Assembly (NCBI GenBank): GCA_001897755.1 | Contig: MKUJ01000003.1 | Location: 31,754 to 95,753 of the forward strand | Origin: Afipia sp. 64-13 | GTDB taxonomy: Bacteria > Pseudomonadota > Alphaproteobacteria > Rhizobiales > Xanthobacteraceae | Reading direction: 5' to 3' | Length of the DNA stretch: 64,000 bases | In this document: piece by piece, positions 9,402-18,817 of the stretch | How the letters are laid out: each line of letters starts with the position of its first letter | How positions within the stretch are numbered: position 1 is the first letter of the stretch | Made by a program: the position numbers and the translations under genes | Notes under the pieces: model-generated | Told to the model about the DNA's origin: nothing | Databases searched by the model: none | What the model saw: only the letters and a program-made list of their open reading frames with translations

Positions 9402-9971
9402 TTAGTAGTCCGCCAGCGTGGCGCGGAGGTCCGGCCAGCGCTCGGCGGCCTCGCCGGCGAGACGCGCCGGTGAGGCGGCGAACGCATCGCGGTTATCCTC
9501 GCGGCTGAACAGATAAAGCCGGCCGCCGGCGACCAGCCAGAGCTGCGGCCGGCCGGCGACGATGGCCCCCCGCGCCAGATCGACCGGATCGTAGCCGCCG
9601 AACTGCGGAGCATAAACGTCGGGGCGGGCGAGAAAGAACCTGCGGTTGTCGGCGTTTCGGAAACGCCAGATCGCGCCGCCCTGCTCGGCTTCGAACGCCG
9701 GATCGCCCGGCAGGTCCTGCGCATCGGTGAAATAGGCCACCGGGTCGTAGCCGCCGATGGCAAGGCCGGTATATCGGTCCGACACCACGCGCTCGGTGAA
9801 CGCGGCCTGCAACGGGGCGGCATTCATCGCGATGAACAGCCCGGCCAGCATCAGCAAACCGACAATTCCAAGGCGGCGCGCGGCTTCGTCAACAGATCGC
9901 GCTGCAAGGCCATGCCCCGGCTGGTCCTGCCAAAACCGCCGCCCTTTATTTTCCTGCCGCCGTGCCGTCAT
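9402..9971 (-). CDS. YHS-domain membrane-anchored protein
   Basis: About 189 residues. A basic N-terminus is followed by one hydrophobic segment (GIVGLLMLAGLFIAMNA), giving a membrane anchor or uncleaved signal. A YHS-like domain follows with YTGLAIGGYDPVAYFTD and a later repeat-like FGGYDPVDLARG. The function is unknown; YHS proteins are thought to bind metals, but the sequence here does not prove it. I chose the ATG at 9971; a GTG at 10007 would add 12 residues, and neither has a strong ribosome site. The gene ends 25 bases from the cysQ stop (convergent), in a tandem GACTACTAA repeat that yields redundant stops. Confidence 0.75.
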   Translation of the reverse strand: MTARRQENKGRRFWQDQPGHGLAARSVDEAARRLGIVGLLMLAGLFIAMNAAPLQAAFTERVVSDRYTGLAIGGYDPVAYFTDAQDLPGDPAFEAEQGGAIWRFRNADNRRFFLARPDVYAPQFGGYDPVDLARGAIVAGRPQLWLVAGGRLYLFSREDNRDAFAASPARLAGEAAERWPDLRATLADY

Positions 9972-10080
9972 AGTTGGTGCCGATAAGATTTTGAGTCGGG
10001 ATGGCACAGCTTAGGGGACGCCGGTCAGCAAGGCGTTAAACGGTCGTGCCGAAGCCGTTATTGGTCCAAGAGGTTCTTTC

Positions 10081-10653
10081 ATGACCTTCGCATCACGTCT
10101 GGTTGCCCTCGTCTTTCTTGCCACGATCTCGTTCTCCCTTCCCGCCTCGGCCCAGCGCGCCGCAAGATCCGACACCTACGGCACCGACGAACTGCTCGGC
10201 GCCGGGCATCGGTTCTTCGGCAATGTCTCGCGCGGCCTCGCCTCGGTGATGGAGCGCGCGGTGAGCCGCTGGGGCCTGCCGAACGGCTATGTGCTCGGCG
10301 AGGAAGGCAGCGGCGCCATCGTCGCCGGCCTGCGCTATGGCGAGGGCACGCTCTACACCAAGAATGCCGGCGACCTGCGGGTGTACTGGCAGGGTCCCTC
10401 GGTCGGCTTCGACTGGGGCGGCGACGGCGCGCGCACCATGATGCTGGTCTACAATCTGCCGGCCACCGAGGCGATCTATCAGCGCTTCGCGGGCCTCGAC
10501 GGCTCCGCCTATTTCATCGGCGGCTTCGGCATGACCGCGCTGACCGCCAACGGCGTGGTGCTGGTGCCGATCCGCTCCGGCGTCGGCCTGCGGCTCGGAG
10601 CCAATGTCGGCTACCTGAAGTTCACCCCACAGGCGACCTGGAATCCCTTCTAG
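10081..10653 (+). CDS. DUF1134 periplasmic protein (EipA-like)
   Basis: A 190-residue protein with a clear Sec signal peptide (hydrophobic core LVALVFLATISFSLPASA, cleavage after ASA). The mature part is glycine-rich and beta-strand-like, with RYGEGTLY, VYWQGPSVGFDWGGDGAR and GVGLRLGANVGYLKFTP, matching the DUF1134 family. The Brucella member EipA is a small periplasmic beta-barrel needed for cell-envelope integrity. AGAGG lies about 8 bases before the ATG. The role here is by family analogy. Confidence 0.88.
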   Translation: MTFASRLVALVFLATISFSLPASAQRAARSDTYGTDELLGAGHRFFGNVSRGLASVMERAVSRWGLPNGYVLGEEGSGAIVAGLRYGEGTLYTKNAGDLRVYWQGPSVGFDWGGDGARTMMLVYNLPATEAIYQRFAGLDGSAYFIGGFGMTALTANGVVLVPIRSGVGLRLGANVGYLKFTPQATWNPF

Positions 10654-10823
10654 GAAAACGGCCTCCGGCAGCCGACAGGCCATCCGGGACCGCGCTTGTC
10701 CGGCGGCAGTCTTGCCGCGCGCTGCTGTGACAAAGCCGCCGATCCATGATAACCGGCTGGGCCGCCGGCCCGTCCCCGTTTGGGGACCAAGCGCAGGCGG
10801 ATCACTGGCAGGGAGATGGCGTG

Positions 10824-11816
10824 ATGGTCGAGCCGATCATGTATCTGGCGATCGGTTTCCTGGTCTCGATGCTGTGCGGGCTGATGATCGTCCCGCTGGT
10901 GCATAACCGCGCGGTGCGGCTGACGATCAAGCGTCTGGAGGCCGCCACGCCGCTGTCGATGGCGGAAATCCAGGCCGACAAGGATCAGTTGCGCGCCGAA
11001 TTCGCGATGTCGGCGCGACGGCTCGAGATGAATGTCGAGCAGCTCAAGAACAAGACCACAAGCCAGTTGGCCGAACTCGGCAAGAAATCCGACGCCGTCA
11101 ACCGGCTGAAAATGGAGCTTGGCGAGAAGAGCGCCACCATCTTCGCGATCGAGGCGCGCGAGAAAGCGCTGCAGGAGCAGCTTCACGCCGCCGAGGCCGA
11201 GATCGCGACCAAAGTGCAGTCGTTGCAGGATTCCGAGCGGACGCTCGGCGATCGGCAGGCCGAAATGGCGAAGCTGAATGCCGCGCTGTCCGAACAGACC
11301 GCCGCGGTCGCCGCCGCCCGTGCGGAGACCGAAGAGGTCGAGAGCCGCTTTGCCAATCTCGAACGTGCTCTGGCGACCAAGAGCGGCGAGGTCGCCGACC
11401 TCGGCAAGCGTATCAAGGAGCTCGAAGAACGGATCGCGGCTCAGGACACGACGCTGGCCGAGCGCGACGCCGAGATCGCGATGCGCCGGAACGAAACCGA
11501 GGCCGCGCTGGCCCGGCATCAACCGCCGGCAGACGCCGTCGGCCTGCCTGCCAGCCCGCAGGCGGACGACGCACTGTTGCGCCAGCGGATCAGCGAGATT
11601 GCCGCCGAGGTCGCCAGACTGACGGCAACCCTCGAAGGGCCCGAATCCCCGATCGAGGCCATTCTGGCGGCGGAACAGACCAAGCCGTCGATCAGCAACA
11701 TCGTCGGCGGCGCCGCGGCGGCAAACGGCACCACGCACGAGCCCCAGGGCAGCCTCGCCCAGCGGATTCGCGCGCTTCAGACCCACGCCGCGCAAAACCG
11801 GGCATCCCTGCGATAG
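10824..11816 (+). CDS. Membrane-anchored coiled-coil protein, function unknown
   Basis: About 330 residues. A single N-terminal transmembrane helix (MYLAIGFLVSMLCGLMIVPL) is followed by a long charged region (about 40-240) rich in Glu, Lys, Ala and Leu in heptad spacing, which is very likely a coiled coil. A proline-rich break comes near 240 (HQPPADAVG), then a short helical C-terminus. The start at 10824 is chosen because AGGGAG lies about nine bases upstream and the membrane helix begins at once; an ATG at 10746 would add a non-conserved stretch. I do not recognise the family with certainty; similar tail-anchored filament-like proteins are widespread in Bradyrhizobium relatives. Confidence 0.8.
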   Translation: MVEPIMYLAIGFLVSMLCGLMIVPLVHNRAVRLTIKRLEAATPLSMAEIQADKDQLRAEFAMSARRLEMNVEQLKNKTTSQLAELGKKSDAVNRLKMELGEKSATIFAIEAREKALQEQLHAAEAEIATKVQSLQDSERTLGDRQAEMAKLNAALSEQTAAVAAARAETEEVESRFANLERALATKSGEVADLGKRIKELEERIAAQDTTLAERDAEIAMRRNETEAALARHQPPADAVGLPASPQADDALLRQRISEIAAEVARLTATLEGPESPIEAILAAEQTKPSISNIVGGAAAANGTTHEPQGSLAQRIRALQTHAAQNRASLR

Positions 11817-11952
11817 CACCTGCCGGCGCGCGCAACGCGCTGGAAAAAGCCGCAAAAACGCTCCTGCCGCCCCTGATCGCGGTCAGCGCGCTTGACACCT
11901 CCCCCCACACCTTCATAAATCGCCCCGTCGAACGGACCGGGCGGTCCGTTTC

Positions 11953-12027
11953 GGGCGCATAGCTCAGCGGGAGAGCGTTCCCTTCACACGGGAGAGGTCC
12001 AAGGTTCGATCCCTTGTGCGCCCACCA
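11953..12027 (+). tRNA. tRNA-Val (anticodon CAC)
   Basis: A full cloverleaf is visible. The acceptor stem GGGCGCA pairs with TGCGCCC, the D-arm is AGCTCAGCGGGAGAGC, and the anticodon loop TTCACAC has CAC at positions 34-36. The T-arm contains GGTTCGATCC, followed by discriminator A and an encoded CCA. The length is 75 nt including CCA. It reads GTG codons. No mobile element abuts its 3' end. Confidence 0.95.
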
Positions 12028-12154
12028 TCAATCCCTGCAGCCATAATATACACCGGCCGAATATACGCGGCTGACATTCACACGGCCCGCTTCCGGCGGA
12101 CATCACCCGGCAATCCAGATCCAGCGATCGGGCAGCACCGGGCGATGAACGGCG

Positions 12155-12352
12155 TCAGGATGCGACGGAGCGGCCGAGCGTGCGCGGATGCACGTCATGC
12201 AGGAACTGCGCAAGCTTGGTGCGCGAGGCTTCCTGATCATGAACCGAGGCGTTGAAAATCTCTTCCTGAATCCGCACCGGCAGATTTCCCCACAGCCGCA
12301 GCACGGCCTCGCCCAGCATCGTTGCCGCGAATCCGCGATCAATATCGGACAT
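12155..12352 (-). CDS. Small conserved hypothetical protein
   Basis: A 65-residue product starting MSDIDRGFAATMLGEAVLRL, amphipathic-helical with no signal or membrane segment. The chosen start has GGGGAAG about five bases upstream; an in-frame extension to 12403 lacks one. I do not recognise a functional domain. It is close to a second small minus-strand gene. Confidence 0.6.
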   Translation of the reverse strand: MSDIDRGFAATMLGEAVLRLWGNLPVRIQEEIFNASVHDQEASRTKLAQFLHDVHPRTLGRSVAS

Positions 12353-12464
12353 CGATCTTCCCCATGGACTGGAGTTGAACGCAACCAGACTCAACGCGGA
12401 CATCGAAGCGCGGTTCCACTTCGGTGTCGCGCAAGCAGCCGCGTCAGATTGCCCCGCTCCTTGC

Positions 12465-12686
12465 CTAACCGGATGACGGTCCGGAGCGCAGTGCCAGCAG
12501 AGCGAGCAGCTTCATGCGCTGCGGATCGCGTTCGCCCTGCGCCGCAAGATCGATGATGTTTTTGGCAAGCGCCTGCACGCGCCCCGACGACACCGGATAA
12601 GGCAGCGTTTCCACCGCCTCATCCAACACACGCCGCATCAGCGCGAGCGTCTGCGGATTGAAGGACGTGCCCTGAAACATCGTCAT
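12465..12686 (-). CDS. Small conserved hypothetical protein
   Basis: A 73-residue predicted helical protein (MTMFQGTSFNPQTLALMRRV at the N-terminus; central RVQALAKNIIDLAAQGERDP). No domain is recognised. Starts at 12692 (GTG), 12686 (ATG) or 12680 (ATG) are all possible; none has a strong ribosome site. Its style resembles small helical proteins common in Bradyrhizobium genomes, which is an impression, not a search result. Confidence 0.6.
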   Translation of the reverse strand: MTMFQGTSFNPQTLALMRRVLDEAVETLPYPVSSGRVQALAKNIIDLAAQGERDPQRMKLLALLALRSGPSSG

Positions 12687-12877
12687 GCCCACACACGAAC
12701 CTTGAGGCCGGCAAGCAAGACGCTAACGATGCGCCTTATCCTCCGGCCAACCGGATGACAGGCCATGACAACTGCTCACGGGGCCGTGGGTTGCGCGTGC
12801 GGTGGAAATATGGCCTTTCTGGACATGACGACGCCTTCCATCGGGAGGCCATTTTTCAGGGAGCTTTGAGGCTTGAG

Positions 12878-13450
12878 ATGAAACGTTTTTTCACCGTCCT
12901 GCTCACCGTGGGAATTTTGGCCGCCGGAACCGGCCTCGCCGCCGCAGATGGAGAGAACGGGCTCGAAGTGCTTTTCCCGAATCTGTTCTCCAGCTCCCGC
13001 GGCACGGGCCCGATTCCGCGAAGCACGGTTGCGTTTGAAGGCAATTACGCGCCGGGCAGCATCATCATCGATACCAAGCAGCGCCGTCTCTATCTCGTGA
13101 CCGGGAACGGACAGGCGCTCCGCTACGGCATCGGCGTCGGACGCGACGGTTTCCGCTGGAGTGGTGTCCATCGCGTCACCGCCAAGAAGGAGTGGCCGAG
13201 CTGGACGCCGCCGAAGCAGATGCTGGCGCGCCGTCCCGACCTGCCCCGCCATATGGTGGGCGGTCCCGACAATCCGCTCGGTGCGCGCGCCATCTATCTC
13301 GGATCGACGCTGTATCGCATCCACGGCTCGAACGAGCCGGAAACCATCGGCCAGGCCGTCTCCTCGGGCTGCTTCCGGATGGTCAACGAAGATGTGATCG
13401 ACCTCTACAATCGCGTCTCGGTCGGTGCGACGGTTTACGTCAAGAACTGA
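12878..13450 (+). CDS. L,D-transpeptidase (YkuD domain), secreted
   Basis: L,D-transpeptidases make 3-3 cross-links in peptidoglycan or attach proteins to it. The 190-residue precursor has a signal peptide (MKRFFTVLLTVGILAAGTGL, cleavage near AAA/D). A YkuD domain starts at about 60 (GSIIIDTKQRRLYLV) and includes the catalytic block H149 ... SSGCFRM with nucleophile C165. The ATG at 12878 has GAGG upstream and begins the signal peptide; the ORF extension to 12755 is discarded. A strong terminator follows 20 bases after the stop. Confidence 0.93.
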   Translation: MKRFFTVLLTVGILAAGTGLAAADGENGLEVLFPNLFSSSRGTGPIPRSTVAFEGNYAPGSIIIDTKQRRLYLVTGNGQALRYGIGVGRDGFRWSGVHRVTAKKEWPSWTPPKQMLARRPDLPRHMVGGPDNPLGARAIYLGSTLYRIHGSNEPETIGQAVSSGCFRMVNEDVIDLYNRVSVGATVYVKN

Positions 13451-13471
13451 GAAACCGCGCGTCTGTCGCAC

Positions 13472-13505
13472 AAAGGCCCGGCGTAGCGCCGGGCCTTTTG
13501 TTTTT
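13472..13505 (+). terminator. Rho-independent terminator after the L,D-transpeptidase gene
   Basis: An 11-bp stem (AAAGGCCCGGC with GCCGGGCCTTT), loop GTAGC, then TGTTTTT. It begins 21 bases after the stop. Confidence 0.93.
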
Positions 13506-13580
13506 CGTGCCGTTCGCTCCTGCGCCGGTCTTGGCCGCCCGGCCTTGCGCCCGGATGCAAGTTACGGCTAGCTGCCCGGC

Positions 13581-14384
13581 ATGCATCCGATCCGGACATA
13601 TGCATGGGCAAGCCTGCTTGCCGCGGCAAGCCTTGTACCAACGGGCTTGGCCGCGACGGCGGAAAATTCCGCCATCGCCTCGCACCGCCTTTCCCAGAAA
13701 ACCGACTTCACCGACGCCCAGATCACCACCGGCTTCATGAAGATCGCGTTCGGCGCGGAATACCATCTTGCCGGCCGGATCGACCGCATCCGCAAATACA
13801 ACGTCCCGGTGCGCATCTTCATCGATGGCGCGGCGCGGGCCGACCGCCAGAAGCAGATCGCCAAGGTTACCGCCGACATCGCCCGGCGCATTCCGGCCCT
13901 CGACATCGCGATCACGCCGGTCCGCGACGGCGCCAACATGGTGGTGAACCTGGTGCGCGACCGCGACCTCGACAAGGCGGTGCGCAAATTCTACGGCAAC
14001 GAGAAGGCGCGCGAGATTCGCAGATCACTCGATCCGCAATGCCTCTCCGGCTTCCGCAAGAACGAACGCTACGAGATCGAGCATGCCGAGGTCATCCTCG
14101 CCGTCGATGCCGGCGACTTCGTGTTCCTCGATTGCGCCTATGAGGAGATGCTGCAATCGCTCGGCCCGATCAACGACACCGACGCGGTGCCGTGGACGAT
14201 GTTCAACGACAATGTCTCGATGGGTTTCTTCGACATCTACGACCAGATTCTGCTCAACATCCTCTACGATCCGCGCGTCAAGCCGGGCATGTCCGCGGAC
14301 GAGGTGCGTGCAATTCTCCCCGAGGTGCTGCCGGACGTTCGCGCCGCCGTCAGCAGGATCAACGACCTCAAACCACAGCAATAA
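13581..14384 (+). CDS. DUF2927 domain-containing secreted protein
   Basis: A 267-residue protein with an N-terminal signal peptide (YAWASLLAAASLVPTGLAA). The mature part holds the DUF2927 hallmark near the C-terminus (FNDNVSMGFFDIYDQILLN then LYDPRVKPGM) and two cysteines (PQCLSG and LDCAYEE) that could pair in the periplasm. The acidic YDQILLNILYDP block resembles a protease-like or metal site, but no function is established for the family. No clear ribosome site precedes the ATG. Confidence 0.83.
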   Translation: MHPIRTYAWASLLAAASLVPTGLAATAENSAIASHRLSQKTDFTDAQITTGFMKIAFGAEYHLAGRIDRIRKYNVPVRIFIDGAARADRQKQIAKVTADIARRIPALDIAITPVRDGANMVVNLVRDRDLDKAVRKFYGNEKAREIRRSLDPQCLSGFRKNERYEIEHAEVILAVDAGDFVFLDCAYEEMLQSLGPINDTDAVPWTMFNDNVSMGFFDIYDQILLNILYDPRVKPGMSADEVRAILPEVLPDVRAAVSRINDLKPQQ

Positions 14385-14405
14385 CGCCCCACCTTCGCGG
14401 GTCGG

Positions 14406-15887
14406 CTAGCCAAGCGCGCGCGAGGACTCCTTCACCTTGTGGGTCGCGGTATCGACCGACTGCGTCGCTTCCGCGATCTCCTTCATGCTGTTGTCGATCT
14501 CGCTGACGCCGTGCGCCGCCACCTGCATGTTGGAGGAAATGCTTTGCGTCACCGCAGCCTGCTCCTCGACGGAGGCGGCGATCGCCGCGGAAATTTCATT
14601 GATCTTCGAGATGGTCTCGGTAATCCCCTCGATCACGCTGACCGCATTGGCTGTGGTGCCCTGCACCTCGGCGATCTGGCCGCTGATCTCGTCGGTCGCC
14701 TTGGCGGTCTGCGCCGCAAGGCTCTTCACCTCCGACGCCACCACGGCAAAGCCGCGTCCAGCCTCGCCGGCACGCGCCGCTTCGATCGTTGCGTTCAGTG
14801 CCAGGAGATTGGTCTGATCCGCGATATTGTTGATGAGCTTGATGACGTCGCCGATCTTCTGCGCGGCGACGGCGAGCCCCGACACGATGGCGCTGGTCTC
14901 GTTGGCCTGCCGCACCGCGCGAGTCGAAATATCGAGCGCGTTGGACGCCTGACGGCTGATCTCCCCCACCGACGCGGCGAGTTCCTCGGCTCCCGAGGCG
15001 ACCGCCTGCATATTCGACGAGGTCTGGGTGGAAGCGCTGACGACGGTCGAAATCCGCTCCGAGGTGGCGGTCACGGCATCGGTGATGTGCCCGAGATCGA
15101 TATCGATCGACTTCTGGATATTGCCACGGCGAATGCGGTCCTCGACCTGCGCGGTGATATCGGTCGCGAACTTGACGATCTTGGTCGGGTGGCCATCGGC
15201 ATCGTGGATCGGATTGTAGGAGGCCTGAATCCAGACCTCGTTCCCCGCTTTGCCGATGCGCTTGAATTCGCCGCTCTGATATTCGCCACCGCGCAGACGG
15301 CGCCAGAACTCCTGGTAAGCCGCACCGCCGCGATAGTCGGCCTCGACGAACATGCCATGATGCTTGCCCTTGATCTCGTCGAAACGATAACCCAGCGCGT
15401 TGAGAAAATTTTCGTTGGCGGCCAGGATCATGCCGTTGAGATCGAATTCGATCACCGCCTGCGACTTGTGGATCGCCTTGATCTGCCCGTCGCTGTCGGC
15501 ACTTCGCATCTTTTGGGCAGTGATGTCGAAAGCGAACTTGACGATCTTGAACGGCTTGCCGCTGCGATCGAGCAGCGGATCGTAGGACGCCTGAATCCAG
15601 ATTGTGCGACCGTCCTTGGCGATCCGCCGGAATTCGCGGGACTGAAATTCGCCATGGCGCAGCCTGTCCCAGAACTCGCGATAGCCGGCGCTGCGCTTTT
15701 CATCCTCGGCGACGAAGATGCTGTGGTGCTTGCCCTGGATTTCCTCCAGCCGATAACCGAGAACATTCAGGAAATTCGCGTTCGCGGTCAGGATCGTTCC
15801 GTCGAGACCGAACTCGATGACCGCATGCGAGCGATCAATCGCCTCGATTTTTGAACCCAGCTCGCTCGAAGAACCAAACAGTCGCAT
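14406..15887 (-). CDS. Soluble methyl-accepting chemotaxis protein with two PAS domains
   Basis: A 493-residue chemoreceptor without transmembrane helices. Two tandem, closely similar PAS domains (about 10-120 and 130-245) both carry ANxNFLNxLGYR, GKHH, W-I-Q-A-S-Y and ITAQ segments, so they arose by duplication. A signalling domain follows (about 290-490) with tip [23 protein letters not shown] pairs of this type (Aer-like, often heme or FAD) sense redox or oxygen in related proteins; the cofactor here is not shown. The start at 15887 has GGGAG six bases upstream; the ORF extension to 15992 is rejected. Confidence 0.93.
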   Translation of the reverse strand: MRLFGSSSELGSKIEAIDRSHAVIEFGLDGTILTANANFLNVLGYRLEEIQGKHHSIFVAEDEKRSAGYREFWDRLRHGEFQSREFRRIAKDGRTIWIQASYDPLLDRSGKPFKIVKFAFDITAQKMRSADSDGQIKAIHKSQAVIEFDLNGMILAANENFLNALGYRFDEIKGKHHGMFVEADYRGGAAYQEFWRRLRGGEYQSGEFKRIGKAGNEVWIQASYNPIHDADGHPTKIVKFATDITAQVEDRIRRGNIQKSIDIDLGHITDAVTATSERISTVVSASTQTSSNMQAVASGAEELAASVGEISRQASNALDISTRAVRQANETSAIVSGLAVAAQKIGDVIKLINNIADQTNLLALNATIEAARAGEAGRGFAVVASEVKSLAAQTAKATDEISGQIAEVQGTTANAVSVIEGITETISKINEISAAIAASVEEQAAVTQSISSNMQVAAHGVSEIDNSMKEIAEATQSVDTATHKVKESSRALG

Positions 15888-16050
15888 TGCAATCTCCCAT
15901 GACATGCCGGGATGATTGAGCGTATTCGTTAAGCGTTCTTTTTTTCCGCATCGAAGTGCGCATTCCTGCTTAAGCGCTCCGCACGCAGACACCGCGAGGT
16001 TTGATGTCCGTCAGGCCCATGGCGCTTGCCATTGTCCGCCGCAGAGCGAA

Positions 16051-17385
16051 TCAAGTCCGCCGGAGACTATCGCCTGCGCTCGCCCGGTCCTTCATGCAGG
16101 CCAGCGCAGCGAGGATCATGCAGATGATTCCGACCGGCTTCACGAAGACGATGCTTTCCGTGACGTTGGTGACGAGCACATAGGCGACCAGCGCAACCGT
16201 CGCGGCAAACAACGACGGCGCGAGACGATCCGCCGAGTTCGCGCGGCGGCGGCGCAGCGCGGACCACAGCAGCGCCACAACCAGCGCGGCGTTGAGAACT
16301 CCGCCAACGATGCCGAACGAGACCAGCACCTGCAGATAGCCGTTGTGAAACTGGGTCAGATCCCGGATGTCGGGATAAGGCGAGAACAGCGTGATCAATT
16401 GCGAGGCATCAGGTCCCCACCCCAGCCAGGGGCGTTGGCGAATCAGATCGAGGGCGACGGCGACGAGTTGCAGGCGCTCCGCGCCGATGATCGACATCGA
16501 AGCCGCATCGACGGCGTTGCCGCGCAGCAGCCCGTACATTTGCGTGAGGTAAACTGCGGTCGATCCGCCAGCGCTGAGGCGTTCGCTGATCAACGGAAAG
16601 GAGTAGACCACACCCGCAGCCGCCACAATTGCGATAGCGACCGGAATGGCCAGCCCGGCCCGCAGACCCGCGCCGCGCAGGCCTGCACGCATCATCAGCC
16701 CGCACCAGACCACAAGTCCGATCGCAGTGGCGACATAACCCGTCCGGCTTTGCAGCACCGTCAGCAGAATGCCTTCCCCCACAAAGATCACCACAAGCAT
16801 GGCAATCGCCAACGCGCGCCAGGCCATGCGAATGTGATCGGCCACCGCCAGATATGCGACCAGCGCCACGATCGCGATCAGGGACACGCCGCAGGCCATC
16901 GCCGCATAGTTGCGATTGACCTTGCCCAGCAGATCGTCGGAAAATTGCGGTGGCCAGCCATGAGCGAACATGCCAAGCGCGCCGCTGCGCACCAGCAGCG
17001 CCAGCGCACCGCCGACAAGGCCGGCAAGGAAAAGCGCCACCAGACGGGTGATGTCGAAGCCCAGCCGGTGGCAGGCGGCGCTCAGGGCGATGGCCACGAA
17101 CGGCCCCAGCGCCAGTGGAAGATGCTTCTCCAGCCCCTTGAACGGACGGCCGGGCGCGCCCCATGCCATCGCATAAACCGCCACAAGCACAAGAAACGCG
17201 ATCCACAGACCGGCCAGAGCAAGCGGCGGCTGAGTCGCCAGTCCGCGGGCACGCAGCAGAACGGCGACGCCGATCACCACGAGAATGACCGCAGCGATAT
17301 CCGCGCCGCCCGGCCACAGGAAAGCGCTCGCGATCGCCAGCGGCACGCAGGCCACGGCGAGCCGCGCAGCCCCCTGCGAGATCAC
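16051..17385 (-). CDS. O-antigen ligase / polymerase (WaaL/Wzy) family membrane protein
   Basis: A polytopic protein of about 444 residues with around a dozen hydrophobic helices and a large periplasmic loop. The family signature RQRPWLGWGPD is followed by FHNGYLQVLVSFGIVG, the ligase-type arrangement. It probably joins or polymerises surface polysaccharide chains at the periplasmic face of the inner membrane. I prefer the GTG at 17385, which has AGGGGG six bases upstream, over the ATG at 17415. It is divergent from the glycosyltransferase at 17571, which fits a surface-glycan pair. Confidence 0.85.
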   Translation of the reverse strand: MISQGAARLAVACVPLAIASAFLWPGGADIAAVILVVIGVAVLLRARGLATQPPLALAGLWIAFLVLVAVYAMAWGAPGRPFKGLEKHLPLALGPFVAIALSAACHRLGFDITRLVALFLAGLVGGALALLVRSGALGMFAHGWPPQFSDDLLGKVNRNYAAMACGVSLIAIVALVAYLAVADHIRMAWRALAIAMLVVIFVGEGILLTVLQSRTGYVATAIGLVVWCGLMMRAGLRGAGLRAGLAIPVAIAIVAAAGVVYSFPLISERLSAGGSTAVYLTQMYGLLRGNAVDAASMSIIGAERLQLVAVALDLIRQRPWLGWGPDASQLITLFSPYPDIRDLTQFHNGYLQVLVSFGIVGGVLNAALVVALLWSALRRRRANSADRLAPSLFAATVALVAYVLVTNVTESIVFVKPVGIICMILAALACMKDRASAGDSLRRT

Positions 17386-17570
17386 TTCATTCCCCCTGAA
17401 AGCGCGCGCCGACATCCCCAGCCTGTCTTTCGGCCATCCACGCCGGATCGGCGCTCGCGGCTCGACAAGTCCCGGCCGCCCTGTGTACCGTTACACTTGA
17501 TCCCGCCCGACTTTGCAATGCCGCGCGCAACGCATCGCCCGTCGATATTTTCCGCTTCCGAAAGGTGGCC

Positions 17571-18680
17571 ATGAAGATTGTTTTGGCCGTTTTCCAGCTC
17601 GAAGGGCGCGGCGGCAAGGAGCGCGACTGCCTTGCGGTGGCAAGGGCCTTGCGCGAGCGCGGTCACGAGGTGGCGATCGCCACCACATCGCCGGCGACGC
17701 CCGACCTCGATCCCCTGCGCGTGACGACCCTGCCACGGCAAGGATCGTCCAACCACGCGCGGATGCGCAATTTCGCCCGCGCCGTGAGGGCCGCCATTGA
17801 TGCCGAACGCCCCGACGCCGTGCTGACGTTCGACAGAGTCCCGGGCGCGGATTTCCACTTTGCCGCCGATGCCGCCATCGCCGCGCGCAAGGCGGGCTGG
17901 CGATCGTGGCTGCCACGCCGCAGAACCTACCTTGCACTCGAACGCGGGGTCTTTGCGCCGCCATCGCAGACCCGCTTGTTCTTTCTGACCGAACGGCAGC
18001 GCGACGAATACGCCGCCGCCTATGGGCTCGAGCCCTCTCGCGCCATCGTACTGCCGCTGATCCTGCATGACGAGCGTTATGACGCCGCGACAGAACCCGC
18101 GAACCGCGAACGGGTTCGGGATGAACTGAAACTGCCGCGCGATGCGGTCGTGGCGGTCTCTGTCGCCGTCAAGCCGAAACAGAAGGGTGTCGATCGCACC
18201 CTCGCCGCGCTGGCCGATCATCCCGCGCTCCATCTTGTGATCGCCGGCTCGTCGGACGGCTGGATCATGCAGCAGGCGCGCGCATCGAACATCGCGGAGC
18301 GCGTTCACGTCCTTCCCTATGTGGCGAATGTGATGGATCTGATGCTCGCCGCCGATTTCCTTGCCCATCCGGCGCGCAACGAGGCCGCGGGCCAGGTGAT
18401 CGGCGAGGCCCTGCTCGCCGGCACGCCCGCCATCGTATCGGCGATCTGCGGCTATGCCGACGAAGTGCAGCGCTCCGGCGCCGGGCTCGTAATTCCCGAG
18501 CCGTTCGATCCGCGCGGCTTCAGCGCGCAATTGACGATCATGCTTGATCGCCTGCCGCAGATGCAGGCCACAGCAAAGGCGGCTGCCGGCCGCCTGCAGG
18601 AGCAGCGCGGCCGCTGGCTGGCGGTAATTGCGGAGACGATCGAAGCGGAAACGGCTCATAAAACGAATGGCCCGCCATGA
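17571..18680 (+). CDS. Glycosyltransferase group 1 (GT4-like)
   Basis: About 369 residues, two Rossmann-like halves as in GT-B enzymes. The N-terminal half begins MKIVLAVFQLEGRGGKERDC, and the C-terminal half carries HPARNEAAGQVIGEALLAG, containing the E-x7-E motif of group 1 transferases. It should transfer a sugar from a nucleotide-sugar to lipopolysaccharide or another glycan; donor and acceptor are not deducible. ATG 17571 has AAAGG at proper spacing, while the GTG six bases earlier sits too close. Its neighbour on the other strand is an O-antigen-ligase-like protein. Confidence 0.9.
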   Translation: MKIVLAVFQLEGRGGKERDCLAVARALRERGHEVAIATTSPATPDLDPLRVTTLPRQGSSNHARMRNFARAVRAAIDAERPDAVLTFDRVPGADFHFAADAAIAARKAGWRSWLPRRRTYLALERGVFAPPSQTRLFFLTERQRDEYAAAYGLEPSRAIVLPLILHDERYDAATEPANRERVRDELKLPRDAVVAVSVAVKPKQKGVDRTLAALADHPALHLVIAGSSDGWIMQQARASNIAERVHVLPYVANVMDLMLAADFLAHPARNEAAGQVIGEALLAGTPAIVSAICGYADEVQRSGAGLVIPEPFDPRGFSAQLTIMLDRLPQMQATAKAAAGRLQEQRGRWLAVIAETIEAETAHKTNGPP

Positions 18681-18817
18681 GCGGCGCCAAATTCTCAAGC
18701 TGGCTTGAGCGCACAACGCTGATATTGTGTATTGAACAATCGTCTCACAATGGGATCATCCGGCGCCCAACGGACATCCGGACAGGCCGCATAGAGATTC
18801 ACAAGGAGTAAGGCAGG

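Noticed and set aside
8399-9823. 474-codon minus-strand frame opposite CysQ
   Set aside because: It overlaps a gene with a complete catalytic signature and reads as repetitive low-complexity protein.
11953-12027. tRNA-Val considered as a prophage attachment site
   Set aside because: No phage gene or repeat of its 3' end lies nearby; the prophage begins about 27 kb away.
17382-18716. 444-codon minus-strand frame opposite the glycosyltransferase
   Set aside because: Arg/Gly/His-rich shadow; the plus-strand gene has the family motifs.
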